From: Amycolatopsis thermoflava N1165
GTDB lineage: Bacteria; Actinomycetota; Actinomycetes; Mycobacteriales; Pseudonocardiaceae
Direction of reading: 5' to 3'
DNA length: 64,000 bases
Assembly (NCBI RefSeq): GCF_000473265.1
Contig: NZ_KI421511.1
Coordinates: 7,023,909 to 7,087,908 of the forward strand
A program made the position numbers and the translations under genes. Under the pieces are notes generated by a model. The model saw only the letters and a program-made list of their open reading frames with translations, was not told the origin of the DNA and made no database searches. Every line of letters begins with the position of its first letter. Position 1 is the stretch's first letter. Shown here piece after piece: positions 1 to 9,327 of the stretch.

Positions 1-488
1 TGCTGGAGGTCGATCGGCGCGGAGCCGCAACCCGGGGTCGGGCAGAGCTGGCCCCAGCCGAGCAGCCGCACCGACGTGCCGACCGCGACCGATGTGCCGA
101 GCCCGACCGGCGCGGCCTGCACCGGGCCGGCCAGGTGGACCAGGGCGATGTCCCCGCCCGGCCCGCTCGGGTTGTAGTTCGGGTGGGTGATGACCCGGTC
201 CGGTTTCGCGACCTCACCGCCCTGCGTGCGGTCGTTGCTGCCGATCCGGGCGGTGAAGGTGTCCGCGGGCTGGTCGTGGACGCAGTGCGCCGCCGTCAGC
301 AACCACTGCGGGGAGATCAGGGACGCGCCGCAGAAGTGCCTGCCCGCGGTGGTCTGCAGCGACGCGACGAAGGAGTAGGTCTGGTCGGCGGACACGCCGC
401 CGACCAGGTCCGGCCGGGCCGCCGCCGACTGCACCGCCCCGGTGACGGCGAGCAGGCAGGCGGCGGCGATCAGCAGGAGGCGTTTCAC
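1..488 (-). CDS. Secreted trypsin-like serine protease, N-terminal part (cut by window edge)
   Basis: The frame starts at GTG (486-488) with a basic N-terminus and a hydrophobic stretch of about 20 residues ending in Ala-rich sequence, a typical Sec signal peptide. The mature part starts near VGGVSA, resembling the IVGG start of activated chymotrypsin-fold proteases. The His motif LTAAHC and the Asp motif GDIALV of the catalytic triad are visible; the Ser motif GDSGG lies beyond the window. The start codon overlaps the glpX stop (GTGA), so the gene is probably translated after glpX although no functional link is obvious. It is likely an exported S1 peptidase; the substrate is unknown. Confidence 0.88.
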   Translation of the reverse strand, partial: MKRLLLIAAACLLAVTGAVQSAAARPDLVGGVSADQTYSFVASLQTTAGRHFCGASLISPQWLLTAAHCVHDQPADTFTARIGSNDRTQGGEVAKPDRVITHPNYNPSGPGGDIALVHLAGPVQAAPVGLGTSVAVGTSVRLLGWGQLCPTPGCGSAPIDLQ

Positions 489-1555
489 GGCAGCGGGGGC
501 ACCACATCGTCGTCGGGGGCATCGGTCAGGACACCGTCGAAGTCGACGGAGGAGTACGCGCGGAGCTTGGTCAGGCGGTGGTAGCCGTCGATCAGCCGCA
601 CCGTGCCGGACTTGGAGCGCATCACGATCGACTGGGTCGTCGCGCCGCCGGAGCGGTAGTGCACCCCGCGCAGCAGGTCGCCGTCGGTCACGCCGGTCGC
701 GCAGAAGAACACGTTGTCGCCGCGCACCAGGTCGTCGGTGGTGAGCACGCGGTCGAGGTCGTGCCCGGCGCCGATCGCCTTCTCGCGCTCGGCGTCGTCC
801 TTCGGCCACAACCGCCCCTGCAGCTCGCCGCCGAGGCACTTCATCGCGCAGGCGGTGATGATGCCCTCCGGCGTGCCGCCGATGCCGAACAGCATGTCGA
901 CACCGGTGGTCGGACGGGCGGCGGCGATCGCTCCCGCGACGTCACCGTCGGAGATGAACCGGATCCGGGCGCCCGCCTCGCGGACCTCCTTCACCAGCTG
1001 CTCGTGCCGCGGGCGGTCCAGGATGCACACCGTCACGTCGGAGACCTCGGTGTGCTTGGCCTTCGCGACGCGGCGGATGTTCTCCGCGACCGGCGCGGAC
1101 AGGTCCACCACGCCCGCGGCCTCCGGGCCGACGGCCAGCTTCTCCATGTAGAAGACCGCCGACGGGTCGAACATCGCGCCGCGCTCGGCGACCGCGAGCA
1201 CGGCCAGCGCGTTCGGCATGCCCTTGGACATCAGGGTCGTGCCGTCGATCGGGTCCACGGCGACGTCGCAGGCCGGGCCGTCCCCGTTGCCCACCTCTTC
1301 GCCGTTGTAGAGCATCGGGGCTTCGTCCTTCTCGCCCTCGCCGATGACGACGACACCGCGCATCGACACGGTCGAGATGAGCTGGCGCATCGCGTCGACG
1401 GCCGCGCCGTCGCCCGCGTTCTTGTCGCCCTTGCCGACCCAGCGGCCTGCCGCCATGGCGGCTGCCTCGGTGACGCGCACCAGTTCCATCGCGAGGTTGC
1501 GATCCGGCGCTTCCTTGCGTCTGGTCGAGCTCGGGGACTGGGTGCCGCTGGTCAT
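485..1555 (-). CDS. glpX: Class II fructose-1,6-bisphosphatase
   Basis: The 356-residue product hydrolyses fructose-1,6-bisphosphate to fructose-6-phosphate in gluconeogenesis. The metal/phosphatase signature DPIDGTT (about 101-107) and the upstream acidic motif GEGEKDEAP (72-80) identify the GlpX family of lithium-sensitive phosphatases. Length is normal. The ATG is preceded by a GGAGGG ribosome site. In mycobacteria glpX also lies close to the xseAB/ispH block (Rv1099c region), which agrees with the neighbours here. The downstream protease gene overlaps its stop codon. Confidence 0.95.
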   Translation of the reverse strand: MTSGTQSPSSTRRKEAPDRNLAMELVRVTEAAAMAAGRWVGKGDKNAGDGAAVDAMRQLISTVSMRGVVVIGEGEKDEAPMLYNGEEVGNGDGPACDVAVDPIDGTTLMSKGMPNALAVLAVAERGAMFDPSAVFYMEKLAVGPEAAGVVDLSAPVAENIRRVAKAKHTEVSDVTVCILDRPRHEQLVKEVREAGARIRFISDGDVAGAIAAARPTTGVDMLFGIGGTPEGIITACAMKCLGGELQGRLWPKDDAEREKAIGAGHDLDRVLTTDDLVRGDNVFFCATGVTDGDLLRGVHYRSGGATTQSIVMRSKSGTVRLIDGYHRLTKLRAYSSVDFDGVLTDAPDDDVVPPLP

Positions 1556-1640
1556 TGCTGCCCTCCAGGGTCGTGCTGGCGCGGGTAACGATTCTCTCAG
1601 ACTCGCGCGGGCTCGCAGGGCAGCGTCGTGATGGCGAATG

Positions 1641-1856
1641 TCACCCTTCGTCGCCGGTTTCGTCCTCCACGGACTTCAGCGCGTCCTCGATCCGCTCGCG
1701 CGCGCCTTCCAGGTGACGCTCGCACAGCTTGGCGAGGTGCTCGCCCTTCTCCCACAGCGCCAGCGACTGCTCCAGGGACAGACCGCCCGCCTCCAGCTCG
1801 CGGACGACCTCGATCAGCTGGTCGCGGGCCTGTTCATAGCCGAGTTCTTCGGTCAC
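1641..1856 (-). CDS. xseB: Exodeoxyribonuclease VII small subunit
   Basis: This 71-residue protein is the small subunit of exonuclease VII, which degrades single-stranded DNA. It has the two-helix family pattern, including [18 protein letters not shown] and [15 protein letters not shown] chose the GTG at 1854-1856 because it overlaps the stop of the upstream gene (GTGA) and gives the usual XseB length. A longer start at 1889 would add 11 residues that overlap that gene in another frame. It is the last gene of the minus-strand xse operon. Confidence 0.93.
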   Translation of the reverse strand: MTEELGYEQARDQLIEVVRELEAGGLSLEQSLALWEKGEHLAKLCERHLEGARERIEDALKSVEDETGDEG

Positions 1857-2251
1857 CGGGTTGTGCTCCTCGGGGGTCGACGAGCGCACACTACCGCGCT
1901 CGCCATCGCGTGGTCGTAACCGGCGAAGGCCGTGGCGAACTCCTGGCCGTCACCCTCGGTGATCGCCAGTTCGATGGACCCCTGCGCCTGCGCGACCCGC
2001 CTGCGGTGCGGCGCGCCCTCGTTGAACCACCACTTCACGCCCACGAAGGCCGAGGTCGCCTCCGACAGCTGCCGCAGGCGCGCGTCCAGGTCCCAGCGGC
2101 CCGGCACGGCGCACCCGGCCAGCAGCGACGCCCAGCAGGCGCCGGCCGCGGCCTCGGCGGCGCCTGCCCGGTCGAGAACGGCCTGCGCCCCGGCCCGGGC
2201 CGCGGCGTCCGTGGTGAGCGGGAGGAACGTTGCCCGAGCGGAACGCAGCAC
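1853..2251 (-). CDS. Conserved-looking unknown protein between xseA and xseB
   Basis: I do not recognise this 132-residue protein. It starts with GTG four bases after the xseA stop, with a GGGGAG/AGGA ribosome site, and its TGA overlaps the xseB GTG. This exact fit at both ends argues for a real, translationally coupled gene rather than a shadow. The sequence is Ala-rich and mostly helical, with a Trp-containing segment ([10 protein letters not shown]) near the middle and no clear signal peptide or membrane span. The operon position suggests a link to exonuclease VII, but no function can be assigned. Confidence 0.7.
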   Translation of the reverse strand: MLRSARATFLPLTTDAAARAGAQAVLDRAGAAEAAAGACWASLLAGCAVPGRWDLDARLRQLSEATSAFVGVKWWFNEGAPHRRRVAQAQGSIELAITEGDGQEFATAFAGYDHAMASAVVCARRPPRSTTR

Positions 2252-2254
2252 TTC

Positions 2255-3493
2255 CTACTCCCCAGGTTCGGTGGATTTCGCGACCGCGTGCACCGCTCCG
2301 TCGACGACGCGCACGCGCAGCGGAGTTCCGTCCGCTACTTCAGAGATGTGCCGGAGCACCTGGAGGTTGCCTGCGTCGTCCCGGTATTGCACGACCGCGT
2401 ACCCGCGTTCGAGGGTCGCGGCCGGTCCGAGCGCGGTCAGCTTGCCGCGCGCGCCGGAGATGGCGGCCTGCTCGTGCGAGACCAGGTTGAGCACCGCGCG
2501 GCGGCCGCGTTCCCGGTGCAGCTCGATCTCGTCCGCGCGCCGGTTGATCGGGCCGAGCGGATCGGCCAGCACGGGGCGGCTGCGCAGCTGGTCGAGCAGG
2601 CGGCACTGGGTGTCCACCCAGCCGTGCAGCGCGCGGCGGGCCCGGTCGCGCATCTGCCGGACCCGCTCGGTCTCCTCCTTGACGTCCGGCACGACGCGCT
2701 TGCCCGCATCGGTCGGGGTGGAGCAGCGCACGTCGGCGACGTGGTCGAGCAGGGGCGTGTCCGGTTCGTGGCCGATGGCGCTGACCACCGGGGTCCGCGC
2801 GGCCGCGACGGCGCGGCACAGGGTCTCGTCGGAGAACGGCAGCAGGTCCTCGACGCTGCCGCCGCCCCGCGCGATGACGATGACCTCGACGGACGGGTCG
2901 GCGTCGAGCATCTTCAGCGCCTTGACGATCTGCGGCACCGCCTGCACGCCCTGCACGGCGGTGTTGACCACCTGGAACGGCGCGGCGGGCCACCGGGCGT
3001 GCGCGTTGACCAGCACGTCCCGCTCCGCCGCCGACGCGCGGCCGGTGATCAGGCCGATGCCCTTGGGCAGGAACGGGAGGCGGCGCTTGCGTTCCTTGGC
3101 GAACAGGCCCTCGGCGGCCAGGAGACGGCGCAGCCGTTCGATGCGGGCGAGCAGCTCACCGATGCCGACCGCGCGGATCTCGGTCGCCCGCAGCGAGATC
3201 GTGCCGCGGCCCAGGTAGAAGGTCGGTTTGGCGTAGACGACCACGCTGGCGCCGTCCCGCAGCGGCGGTTCGATGCCGCGCAGCAGGCCGGTCGGGCAGG
3301 TGACGGTCATGGAGACGTCGGCGGCCGGGTCGCGCAGGGTGAGGAACGCGGTCTGGGTGCCGGGGCGGGCGTTGATCTGGGTGACCTGGCCCTCGACCCA
3401 GACCGAGCCGAGCCGGTTGATCCACTCGGCGATCTTGCGCGCGACGGTGCGGACCGGCCACGGGTTCTCGGCGGAGGTGGGTTCGGCGCTCAC
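2255..3493 (-). CDS. xseA: Exodeoxyribonuclease VII large subunit
   Basis: This 412-residue protein is the catalytic subunit of exonuclease VII, a bidirectional single-strand-specific DNase. An N-terminal OB-fold (about 10-110, including WVEGQVTQ) precedes the nuclease core with the family segments [29 protein letters not shown] and [11 protein letters not shown]. The GTG start overlaps the stop of the upstream lipid-droplet-type gene (GTGA). It lies in one coupled operon with the unknown 132-residue gene and xseB. Mycobacteria keep the same order (Rv1109c-Rv1108c-Rv1107c). Confidence 0.96.
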   Translation of the reverse strand: MSAEPTSAENPWPVRTVARKIAEWINRLGSVWVEGQVTQINARPGTQTAFLTLRDPAADVSMTVTCPTGLLRGIEPPLRDGASVVVYAKPTFYLGRGTISLRATEIRAVGIGELLARIERLRRLLAAEGLFAKERKRRLPFLPKGIGLITGRASAAERDVLVNAHARWPAAPFQVVNTAVQGVQAVPQIVKALKMLDADPSVEVIVIARGGGSVEDLLPFSDETLCRAVAAARTPVVSAIGHEPDTPLLDHVADVRCSTPTDAGKRVVPDVKEETERVRQMRDRARRALHGWVDTQCRLLDQLRSRPVLADPLGPINRRADEIELHRERGRRAVLNLVSHEQAAISGARGKLTALGPAATLERGYAVVQYRDDAGNLQVLRHISEVADGTPLRVRVVDGAVHAVAKSTEPGE

Positions 3494-4098
3494 TCCGCCT
3501 CGGTGTCCCCGGTGGCGTTGGCGCGCTGCACGTTGGTGATGCGACGGGCCAGCATGCCGACGAACTGCGCGCGGTTCTCGTGGGCGCGCTCGTACTCCAG
3601 CAGCTCTTCGAGTTCTTCGAGGGAGAAGCGGCGCAGGCGAGCGCGCAGCTGGGGCAGGGTGAGCTCGTCGTAGTTGGCCAGGTCGAGCGGGCCTTCGCCG
3701 GTGCCGGCCGGGCTGTCGAACTCGCCCTCGACGTGCTCCTCGCCCAGCGCGCGTTCCTCCTGCTCCCAGGGGCTGTCGCCGACCTCGGCGAGCACCGCGT
3801 CCGGGCGGTGGCCGTTGCGGTCCGGGCGCGGCTGTTCGGCAGGCTGGTCGGCGGGCAGGTCCTCGTCGAAGGTGGCCCAGCTCGGGGCGTCCTCGACGGG
3901 GCGCAGCGAGGCGAGGGCGTCGTCACCGCGGATGGCCAGCTCGGTGACGTGCTGCTGCATCCGCATGGAGAACTGGAGCACGCCGGAGATCACCGTGACC
4001 GGCAGGCCGAGCAGGGTTTTCGGCAGGTCGCGGGCCCGTTCGGCGGCGGTGACGGCCAGGCCCGCCGCGACGCGGAGGGGAAGCGGGAGTGGCTTCAT
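3490..4098 (-). CDS. Lipid-droplet-associated-type protein (Rv1109c-like)
   Basis: This is a 202-residue protein from the ATG at 4096-4098; a start six codons upstream is possible. The N-terminal 60 residues ([31 protein letters not shown]) form amphipathic helices like those of actinobacterial lipid-droplet-associated proteins. An acidic, disordered middle follows, then a Leu/Glu-rich helical end ([22 protein letters not shown]). The family call rests on this pattern and on the conserved position next to xseA and divergent from ispH. Its stop overlaps the xseA start. Confidence 0.75.
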   Translation of the reverse strand: MKPLPLPLRVAAGLAVTAAERARDLPKTLLGLPVTVISGVLQFSMRMQQHVTELAIRGDDALASLRPVEDAPSWATFDEDLPADQPAEQPRPDRNGHRPDAVLAEVGDSPWEQEERALGEEHVEGEFDSPAGTGEGPLDLANYDELTLPQLRARLRRFSLEELEELLEYERAHENRAQFVGMLARRITNVQRANATGDTEAE

Positions 4099-4233
4099 GG
4101 GTACAGCGTGCCGCACCTTGGCGGTTCAGCCCAACCGGTGCGGCGTGGCGACGTGACGGGATGCACAGAATTCGGGCGAGGGGTGCCCGGTGGGGGCGGG
4201 GTTCGCCTGCCGGGCGGCCCGTACCCTGGACGT

Positions 4234-5187
4234 ATGACTGCTGTCTCCGAGCCCGTCAAGCGTGTGTTGCTGGCCAAGCCGCGTGGCTACTGCGCCGGCG
4301 TCGACCGCGCCGTGGTCGCCGTGGAGAAGGCCCTGGAGCTGTACGGGCCCCCTGTGTACGTGCGCAAGGAGATCGTGCACAACCGGCACGTGGTCGAGTC
4401 GCTGCGCGAGCGTGGGGTCATCTTCGTCGAGGAGACGTCCGAGGTGCCCGAGGGGGAGCTCGTCGTATTCTCGGCGCACGGGGTGTCGCCGGCCGTGCGG
4501 GCGGAGGCGGAGGAGCGCAAGCTGCGCACCATCGACGCGACGTGCCCGCTGGTGACGAAGGTGCACAAGGAGGTCAACCGGTTCGCGCGCGAGGACTACG
4601 ACATCCTGCTGATCGGCCACGAGGGCCACGAGGAGGTCGAGGGCACCGCCGGTGAGGCGCCGACGCACGTGCAGCTGGTGGACACGGCCGAGGACGCGGC
4701 GAAGGTCGAGGTGCGGGACCCGTCGAAGGTCGTGTGGCTGTCGCAGACCACGCTCAGCGTCGACGAGACGATGGAGCGCGTCGACCAGCTCAAGGGCCGC
4801 TTCCCGAACCTGGCGGACCCGCCCAGCGACGACATTTGCTACGCGACGTCCAACCGTCAGACGGCGGTGAAGGCGATGGCGCCGGAGTGCGACCTCGTGC
4901 TGGTCGTCGGGTCGAAGAACTCGTCGAACTCCCAGCGCCTCGTGGAGGTCGCCAAGCAGGCCGGCGCGAGGGACGCGCACCTGATCGACTTCGCCCGCGA
5001 GGTCGACGAGAAGTGGCTGGAGGGCGTGACGACGGTCGGCGTGACGAGCGGTGCGTCGGTGCCGGACGTGCTCGTGATGGACCTGCTGGCGTGGCTGTCC
5101 GAACGCGGCTGGGGCGAGGTGCAGGAAGTGACGACCGCGAACGAGAAGATCGCCTTCGCACTGCCCCGCGAGCTGCGAAGCGTCTGA
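4234..5187 (+). CDS. ispH: 4-hydroxy-3-methylbut-2-enyl diphosphate reductase
   Basis: IspH (LytB) carries out the last step of the MEP isoprenoid pathway, reducing HMBPP to IPP and DMAPP with a 4Fe-4S cluster. The 317-residue sequence has the three cluster cysteines at about 20 (RGYCAGV), 104 (DATCPL) and 202 (DICYAT), plus the substrate motifs SAHGVS, SQTTLS and SSNSQRL. I chose the ATG at 4234 because the family begins just before [12 protein letters not shown]; the open frame continues upstream without homology. It is divergent from the xse operon. A tandem-repeat region follows its stop. Confidence 0.97.
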   Translation: MTAVSEPVKRVLLAKPRGYCAGVDRAVVAVEKALELYGPPVYVRKEIVHNRHVVESLRERGVIFVEETSEVPEGELVVFSAHGVSPAVRAEAEERKLRTIDATCPLVTKVHKEVNRFAREDYDILLIGHEGHEEVEGTAGEAPTHVQLVDTAEDAAKVEVRDPSKVVWLSQTTLSVDETMERVDQLKGRFPNLADPPSDDICYATSNRQTAVKAMAPECDLVLVVGSKNSSNSQRLVEVAKQAGARDAHLIDFAREVDEKWLEGVTTVGVTSGASVPDVLVMDLLAWLSERGWGEVQEVTTANEKIAFALPRELRSV

Positions 5188-5295
5188 CCGCGCGGGGTTT
5201 GGTGCCGGTCGGATTCGGCGGGGTGGTTGGCCGGTTCCGAGACGACCCCTGTCCCAGAACTGCCTCTTGCCCTGTGCCCTCAGACCTGAACCGCC

Positions 5296-5475
5296 GCGGT
5301 TGTTGAAGGCGGCTAGGACCCTGCTGCGGTTGTTGAAGGCGGCTAGGACCCTGCTGCGGTTGTTGAAGGCGGCTAGGACCCTGCCGCGGTTGTTGAAGGC
5401 GGCTAGGACCCTGCCGCGGTTGTTGAAGGCGGCTAGGACCCTGCCGCGGTTGTTGAAGGCGGCTAGGACTCTGCC
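5296..5475 (+). repeat. 30-bp tandem repeat, six copies, downstream of ispH
   Basis: Six head-to-tail copies of a 30-bp unit start at 5296, 5326, 5356, 5386, 5416 and 5446, each opening with gcggttgttgaaggcggcta. They are nearly identical, differing at a few positions (ctgct or ctgcc ends, one t for c in the last copy). There are no spacers, so this is a minisatellite and not CRISPR. The period is a multiple of three, so several frames stay open by chance. The array begins 108 bp after the ispH stop. Confidence 0.97.
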
Positions 5476-5757
5476 CAGCTCGGCGCGCTGCGTCTGGCCG
5501 AACTCTGCGCATCGGTTGCTCCGGTACTGACTTCACAGCGCTGGGGCACCGGCTCCACAGCCCCGACGCCAATCCCACTGCAGCCCGCGCTTGTCCTCGC
5601 CGCAGCCTCGGCGTCCGTCCGCTCCACGGCCCAGGCGCTCGTCCCGACCGGAGCCCGGCGCGCTCGCCTCAACGCCAGCACGCCGGCTTCGCTGGAGTCC
5701 GGCCCGCTGGGGCAGTTAGCACGTTGCGATCTCGGGCGTGGCTGTCTTGAGCCCGGC
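5476..5757. other. Non-coding stretch between two tandem-repeat arrays
   Basis: About 280 bp lie between the 30-bp and 37-bp arrays. I find no credible start with ribosome site and no homology. The open frames here have abnormal composition (Arg/Ser/Pro/Ala-rich) and look like chance frames in GC-rich DNA. No clear terminator hairpin is visible for either converging gene. Confidence 0.6.
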
Positions 5758-5905
5758 CTGCTGCCGCAGCTGGCAGATCGCCCGCTCAGGCGTCCTGCTG
5801 CCGCAGCTGGCAGATCGCCCGCTCAGGCGTCCTGCTGCCGCAGCTGGCAGACCGCCCGCTCAGGCGTCCTGGTTCCAGCGCAGGCAGACCGCACTCTCAG
5901 GCGTC
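5758..5905 (-). repeat. 37-bp tandem repeat that reiterates the 3' end of the DUF6542 gene
   Basis: Four units start at 5758, 5795, 5832 and 5869 with a 37-bp period. Each carries ctgctgccgcagctggcaga and ends in tcaggcgtc; the fourth, nearest the gene, is more diverged. Read on the minus strand, tcaggcgtc is GAC GCC TGA, the last two codons and stop of the adjacent DUF6542 gene. The array therefore looks like tandem duplication of that gene's 3' end plus 28 bp of downstream DNA. Because 37 is not divisible by three, the array itself is not a repeat-protein frame. Confidence 0.93.
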
Positions 5906-6937
5906 GTCGTCCCAGGGGCGGCGGCGTGGGGTGTTTCCGCGGCGGCCTTCGGGGGCTCGGCGCGGGTCCAGGCGTGGGTCGCCGCCTCGTGGGGGGACCC
6001 GGCGGGGGCGGTCGGCAGCCGGACCGCCGGCGCGTGGTTCACCGCCGCGGCGGTCGGCTTCCTCCGGGGGCACGCCGCGCTGCCGCGGGCGCCGTCCCGG
6101 GGGCGGCGTCTTGCCGCCGCGGGCTTCGCGCCGCGGGTCGTCCCGGAGACCCGGGTCCCGGCGTGGGTCGTCCCCAGCCGGACGCCGCGCGCCACCGTCC
6201 GCCCCGCGACGACCGCGCCGAGGCGCCTCGTCCGCGGCGCGACGCGGATCGTCGTCGACCGGGCGGCGTCCGGGACGTCGCCCCGCCGCACCACGTCCGG
6301 CAGCGACCGCACCCGCAGCAGCACCGTCACCGCCCGGACGGTCCTCCGCGCCGGCATGGTCCTCCGCCGGACGGCGCCGACGCGGCGCTTCACCCCGCGC
6401 CGCACCGCCGCGAGCCTCGCCGCCGGGACGCTTCGGGTCCGTGGGCCGCTTGCCGTCGCTGGCCTTCGCCTTCGCGTCCGGGTTGCGCTCCCGGTAGATC
6501 CGGACGATGCCCAGCACCAGGGTGCAGCCCGTCGTGATCGCCATCGTCGGGAAGCCGTTGATCAGCGGCGTGCCGACCGCCAGCACCTTCGTCAGCATGT
6601 CGCTGTTGTCCGGCAACCCGGAGACCAGCAGCACGACCCCGGGCACGGTGATCCCCAGGATCAGCGGGGGCTCCACCATCGGCCCGAACAGGCTGCGCCG
6701 CTGCACGCCGCACACCGCGCCCACGGCGCCGACGAAGTACGCGCCCTGGAACAGCCAGCCGAGCTTGTTCTGCGCCTGCATGTCGACGACCGCGCCGATC
6801 ACCGCCAGCCCGAAAGCGAGGAGCACGGCACCCCACCACGGCAGGCCCCGGCGTTCACCGACGATGGGACGCTGATCCCACGGCACGGGGATGTCGTCGG
6901 CGTCGGAATCGCTCCGGCGATCGGGAATGGCGGTCAC
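5897..6937 (-). CDS. DUF6542-type membrane protein with long Arg/Gly/Pro-rich tail
   Basis: The first 150 residues hold four probable membrane spans: WWGAVLLAFGLAVIGAVV, a segment around LFQGAYFVGAVGAVCGV, one around PPLILGITVPGVVLLVSG, and one around MAITTGCTLVLGIVRIY. The remaining half (about 165-346) is a low-complexity tail of Arg, Pro, Gly, Asp and Ala, presumably disordered and cytoplasmic, ending PWDDDA. The position between ispH and ychF matches mycobacterial Rv1111c. The start is GTG at 6935-6937. Function is unknown. Its 3' end has been duplicated into a 37-bp tandem array. Confidence 0.8.
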   Translation of the reverse strand: MTAIPDRRSDSDADDIPVPWDQRPIVGERRGLPWWGAVLLAFGLAVIGAVVDMQAQNKLGWLFQGAYFVGAVGAVCGVQRRSLFGPMVEPPLILGITVPGVVLLVSGLPDNSDMLTKVLAVGTPLINGFPTMAITTGCTLVLGIVRIYRERNPDAKAKASDGKRPTDPKRPGGEARGGAARGEAPRRRRPAEDHAGAEDRPGGDGAAAGAVAAGRGAAGRRPGRRPVDDDPRRAADEAPRRGRRGADGGARRPAGDDPRRDPGLRDDPRREARGGKTPPPGRRPRQRGVPPEEADRRGGEPRAGGPAADRPRRVPPRGGDPRLDPRRAPEGRRGNTPRRRPWDDDA

Positions 6938-7093
6938 GAGGCAACACCGTAACCTGTAGCCGACCCCACTGGCTCCCCATCCCGCCGAGGATGCGGTTCA
7001 GACCACTGGCGCGGCCCCGCGGGTCCCCGTCGTGATCAGGGGTTTCGGCTCGTCCGGCCGTGTTGGCAACGTGCCGGTAACGCGAATTTTTCG

Positions 7094-8011
7094 CTAGCTC
7101 GCGGCTATCTCGTCCCCCCTTCGGATGGGCGCCACTTCGGTCGGGCTGGCGGCCGCGTCCGACAGTGGCGCCACGGCTGCCCGGAACCCTTCGAGCGCCT
7201 CCATCTCCCGCCGTCGCGCCGACAGGAACCGCTGCAGGTGGGTGCTGCTGAGGTTGAGGGCCTCGACCGCGTTGCCGGCCGCCCGGTGTGCGGCCGCCGC
7301 GCCTGCCCGCACCCGCTCGATGTCGTCCACGACCGCCCGGTCGCTCGCGGCGAACAGCGCGGCCGACGCCACCACCGCGAACCCGGTCGGTCCGCACAGG
7401 AACACCCGCCGGTCGAGCATCCAGCGCAGCAGTTCGGGATCGGTGTCCAGCGCCGCCACCACGGCCGCGTCGGACGGCACGAACATCACCGTGCCGTAGA
7501 TCGCGTCGGCCCAGCGCTGGTACCCCTTGCCCGCGAGTTCGGCCGCCCGGGAGCGGAGGTTGCGGACGTGGACCCGCAACGCGTCCATCCGCTCGTCCGG
7601 ATCGTCGGTCTCGACCGCTTCCGCCCAGCAGGCCAGGCTCGCCTTCGCGTCGACCGGCACGGCCCGGTCGCCACCGACCCGCAGCACCATGTCCGGTTTG
7701 GCCGATCCACCACCACCCAGGTCGGTCTGCAGTGTGTAGTGCAGCCCCTCGCGCAACCCCAGCGCCCGCGCGGTCTCCGCCAGTACCTGCTCGCCCAGCT
7801 CGCCCCGGCCGGTGATCGAGGCGAAGGCCACTTCGTACCTGCGCAACGCGGCCTGCTGCTGATCCACGCGTGACCGCTCGGCTTCGACCTGCCGCGCCGC
7901 CGCGTCCGCGCGGCGCATGCTGTCGCCGTAGAGCCGCCACAGCAGGGCGACCGCCACGACCAGGACCAAAGCGATCGCGACGGCTGCCGTGCTGATCACG
8001 GTGGAGGCCAC
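7094..8011 (-). CDS. rmuC: DNA recombination protein RmuC
   Basis: The 305-residue protein has one N-terminal membrane span (about 5-25), a short coiled coil, and the RmuC nuclease-like core with KPDMVLRV, PVDAKASLACW and GYQRWADAIYGTVMFVPSDAA. RmuC is thought to limit inversion or recombination at DNA ends in other bacteria; its mechanism is not settled. The GTG start has a strong AAGGAGGG ribosome site. It is divergent from sbcD and belongs to a repair-rich stretch. The length is shorter than E. coli RmuC but usual for actinobacteria. Confidence 0.9.
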   Translation of the reverse strand: MASTVISTAAVAIALVLVVAVALLWRLYGDSMRRADAAARQVEAERSRVDQQQAALRRYEVAFASITGRGELGEQVLAETARALGLREGLHYTLQTDLGGGGSAKPDMVLRVGGDRAVPVDAKASLACWAEAVETDDPDERMDALRVHVRNLRSRAAELAGKGYQRWADAIYGTVMFVPSDAAVVAALDTDPELLRWMLDRRVFLCGPTGFAVVASAALFAASDRAVVDDIERVRAGAAAAHRAAGNAVEALNLSSTHLQRFLSARRREMEALEGFRAAVAPLSDAAASPTEVAPIRRGDEIAAS

Positions 8012-8175
8012 TGCCGCCCTCCTTTCTTGATCGTCGAGAACGTGACCGCATCATGACGGAGGGCACCGACAAAAACGGGGCCCGCCCGCGCGGATCCACT
8101 CCGAACACACGTTCGGGTGAGGGATCGCGGTGTGTCTGCGGGATTCTGTCGGACCCCCCTCCTAACTTGGGCCAC

Positions 8176-9327
8176 GTGAGACTCCTGCACACCTCCGACT
8201 GGCACGTCGGACGCACCTTCCACGGGCTGGACCTGCTCGCCGAGCAGGACGCCGTGCTCGGGCACCTCGCGGACGTGGTGGCCGCCGAGGGGGTGGACGT
8301 CGTCCTCGTGTCGGGCGACATCTACGACCGCGCCGTGCCGTCCGCCGAGGCGGTGCAGGTCGCCAACCGCGCCCTGAGCCGCCTCCGGCACGCAGGCGCG
8401 CACATCGTCCTGACCTCCGGCAACCACGACTCGGCCCCGAGGCTGGGCGCGTTCGGCGAGTTCGCCGCCGCGGGCGGTCTGCACCTGCGGACGACGATCG
8501 ACCGGATCGCCGATCCGGTCCTGCTCGACGACGACCACGGGCCGGTCGCGATATACGGCATCCCTTACCTGGAGCCGGAACCGGCGCGGCACGCCCTCGG
8601 CGTGACGGGCGCGCGCGGGCACACGGGCGTGCTCACCGAGGCGATGCGCCGCATCCGCGCCGATCTCGCGAACCGTGCGCCGGGAACCCGCTCGGTCGTC
8701 CTCGCACACGCGTTCGTGACCGGCGGCGCGCCCACCGAATCGGAGCGGTCCATCGCGATCGGCGGTGTGGAACAGGTTCCCGGCTCGGTCTTCGACGGCG
8801 CGGACTACGTCGCGTTGGGACACCTGCACGGCCCGCAGACGCTCGCCGAGCACCTGCGGTACTCGGGCAGCCCGGTCGCCTACTCGTTCTCCGAGGCGCA
8901 GCAACGGAAATCGGTGTGGATCGTGGACCTCGACGCGTCCGGCCTGACCGGCGTGCGGCGGCACGAGCTGCCGGTTCCGCGCCGGCTCGCGAAGATCACC
9001 GGCAGGCTCGCGGACCTGCTCGCCGACCCGGCACACGACGAGCTGATCGAGTGCTACCTGTCGGTCACGCTCACCGACGCCGTCCGTCCGGTGGACGCGA
9101 TGCGGTTGCTGCGGGAGCGGTTCCCCCACGCCGTGCACCTGGAGTGGCAGCCGGAGAACGGGAAGACGTCCGCGGCGTTGCGGTACGCCGCGGCGGTGCG
9201 GGGCCGGTCCGACGAGGAGATCGCGCACGGTTTCCTCGACGACTGCCGTGGCGCGCCGCCGAACGAGCGGGAGGCCGCGCTGCTGCGGACGGCCCTGGAG
9301 AAGGCGGACAGGGAGGACGCGGCATGA
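8176..9327 (+). CDS. sbcD: Exonuclease subunit SbcD (Mre11-type nuclease)
   Basis: This is the nuclease subunit of the SbcCD complex, which opens DNA hairpins and trims blocked ends. The 383-residue product shows the calcineurin-like phosphoesterase motifs SDWHVG (7-12), GDIYDR (about 47-52), SGNHDS and LGHLHG, which bind two metal ions. I use the GTG at 8176 because the family starts right at RLLHTSDWH; upstream sequence in the same frame is not conserved. Its TGA overlaps the sbcC ATG (ATGA), giving tight coupling of the two subunits. Confidence 0.96.
   Translation: MRLLHTSDWHVGRTFHGLDLLAEQDAVLGHLADVVAAEGVDVVLVSGDIYDRAVPSAEAVQVANRALSRLRHAGAHIVLTSGNHDSAPRLGAFGEFAAAGGLHLRTTIDRIADPVLLDDDHGPVAIYGIPYLEPEPARHALGVTGARGHTGVLTEAMRRIRADLANRAPGTRSVVLAHAFVTGGAPTESERSIAIGGVEQVPGSVFDGADYVALGHLHGPQTLAEHLRYSGSPVAYSFSEAQQRKSVWIVDLDASGLTGVRRHELPVPRRLAKITGRLADLLADPAHDELIECYLSVTLTDAVRPVDAMRLLRERFPHAVHLEWQPENGKTSAALRYAAAVRGRSDEEIAHGFLDDCRGAPPNEREAALLRTALEKADREDAA

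Noticed and set aside
5296-5475. Possible CRISPR array from the regular 30-bp repeats
   Set aside because: Copies are directly adjacent with no unique spacers, and no cas genes are in the window.
5267-5530. 87-residue open frame of LLKAARTLPR repeats after ispH
   Set aside because: It is a by-product of a 30-bp repeat (multiple of three); no ribosome site or non-repeat coding region, and the opposite strand is equally open.
8916-9323. N-terminal extension of sbcC
   Set aside because: The family starts at MRLHRLEVAAFGPY; the extension lies fully within sbcD in another frame.
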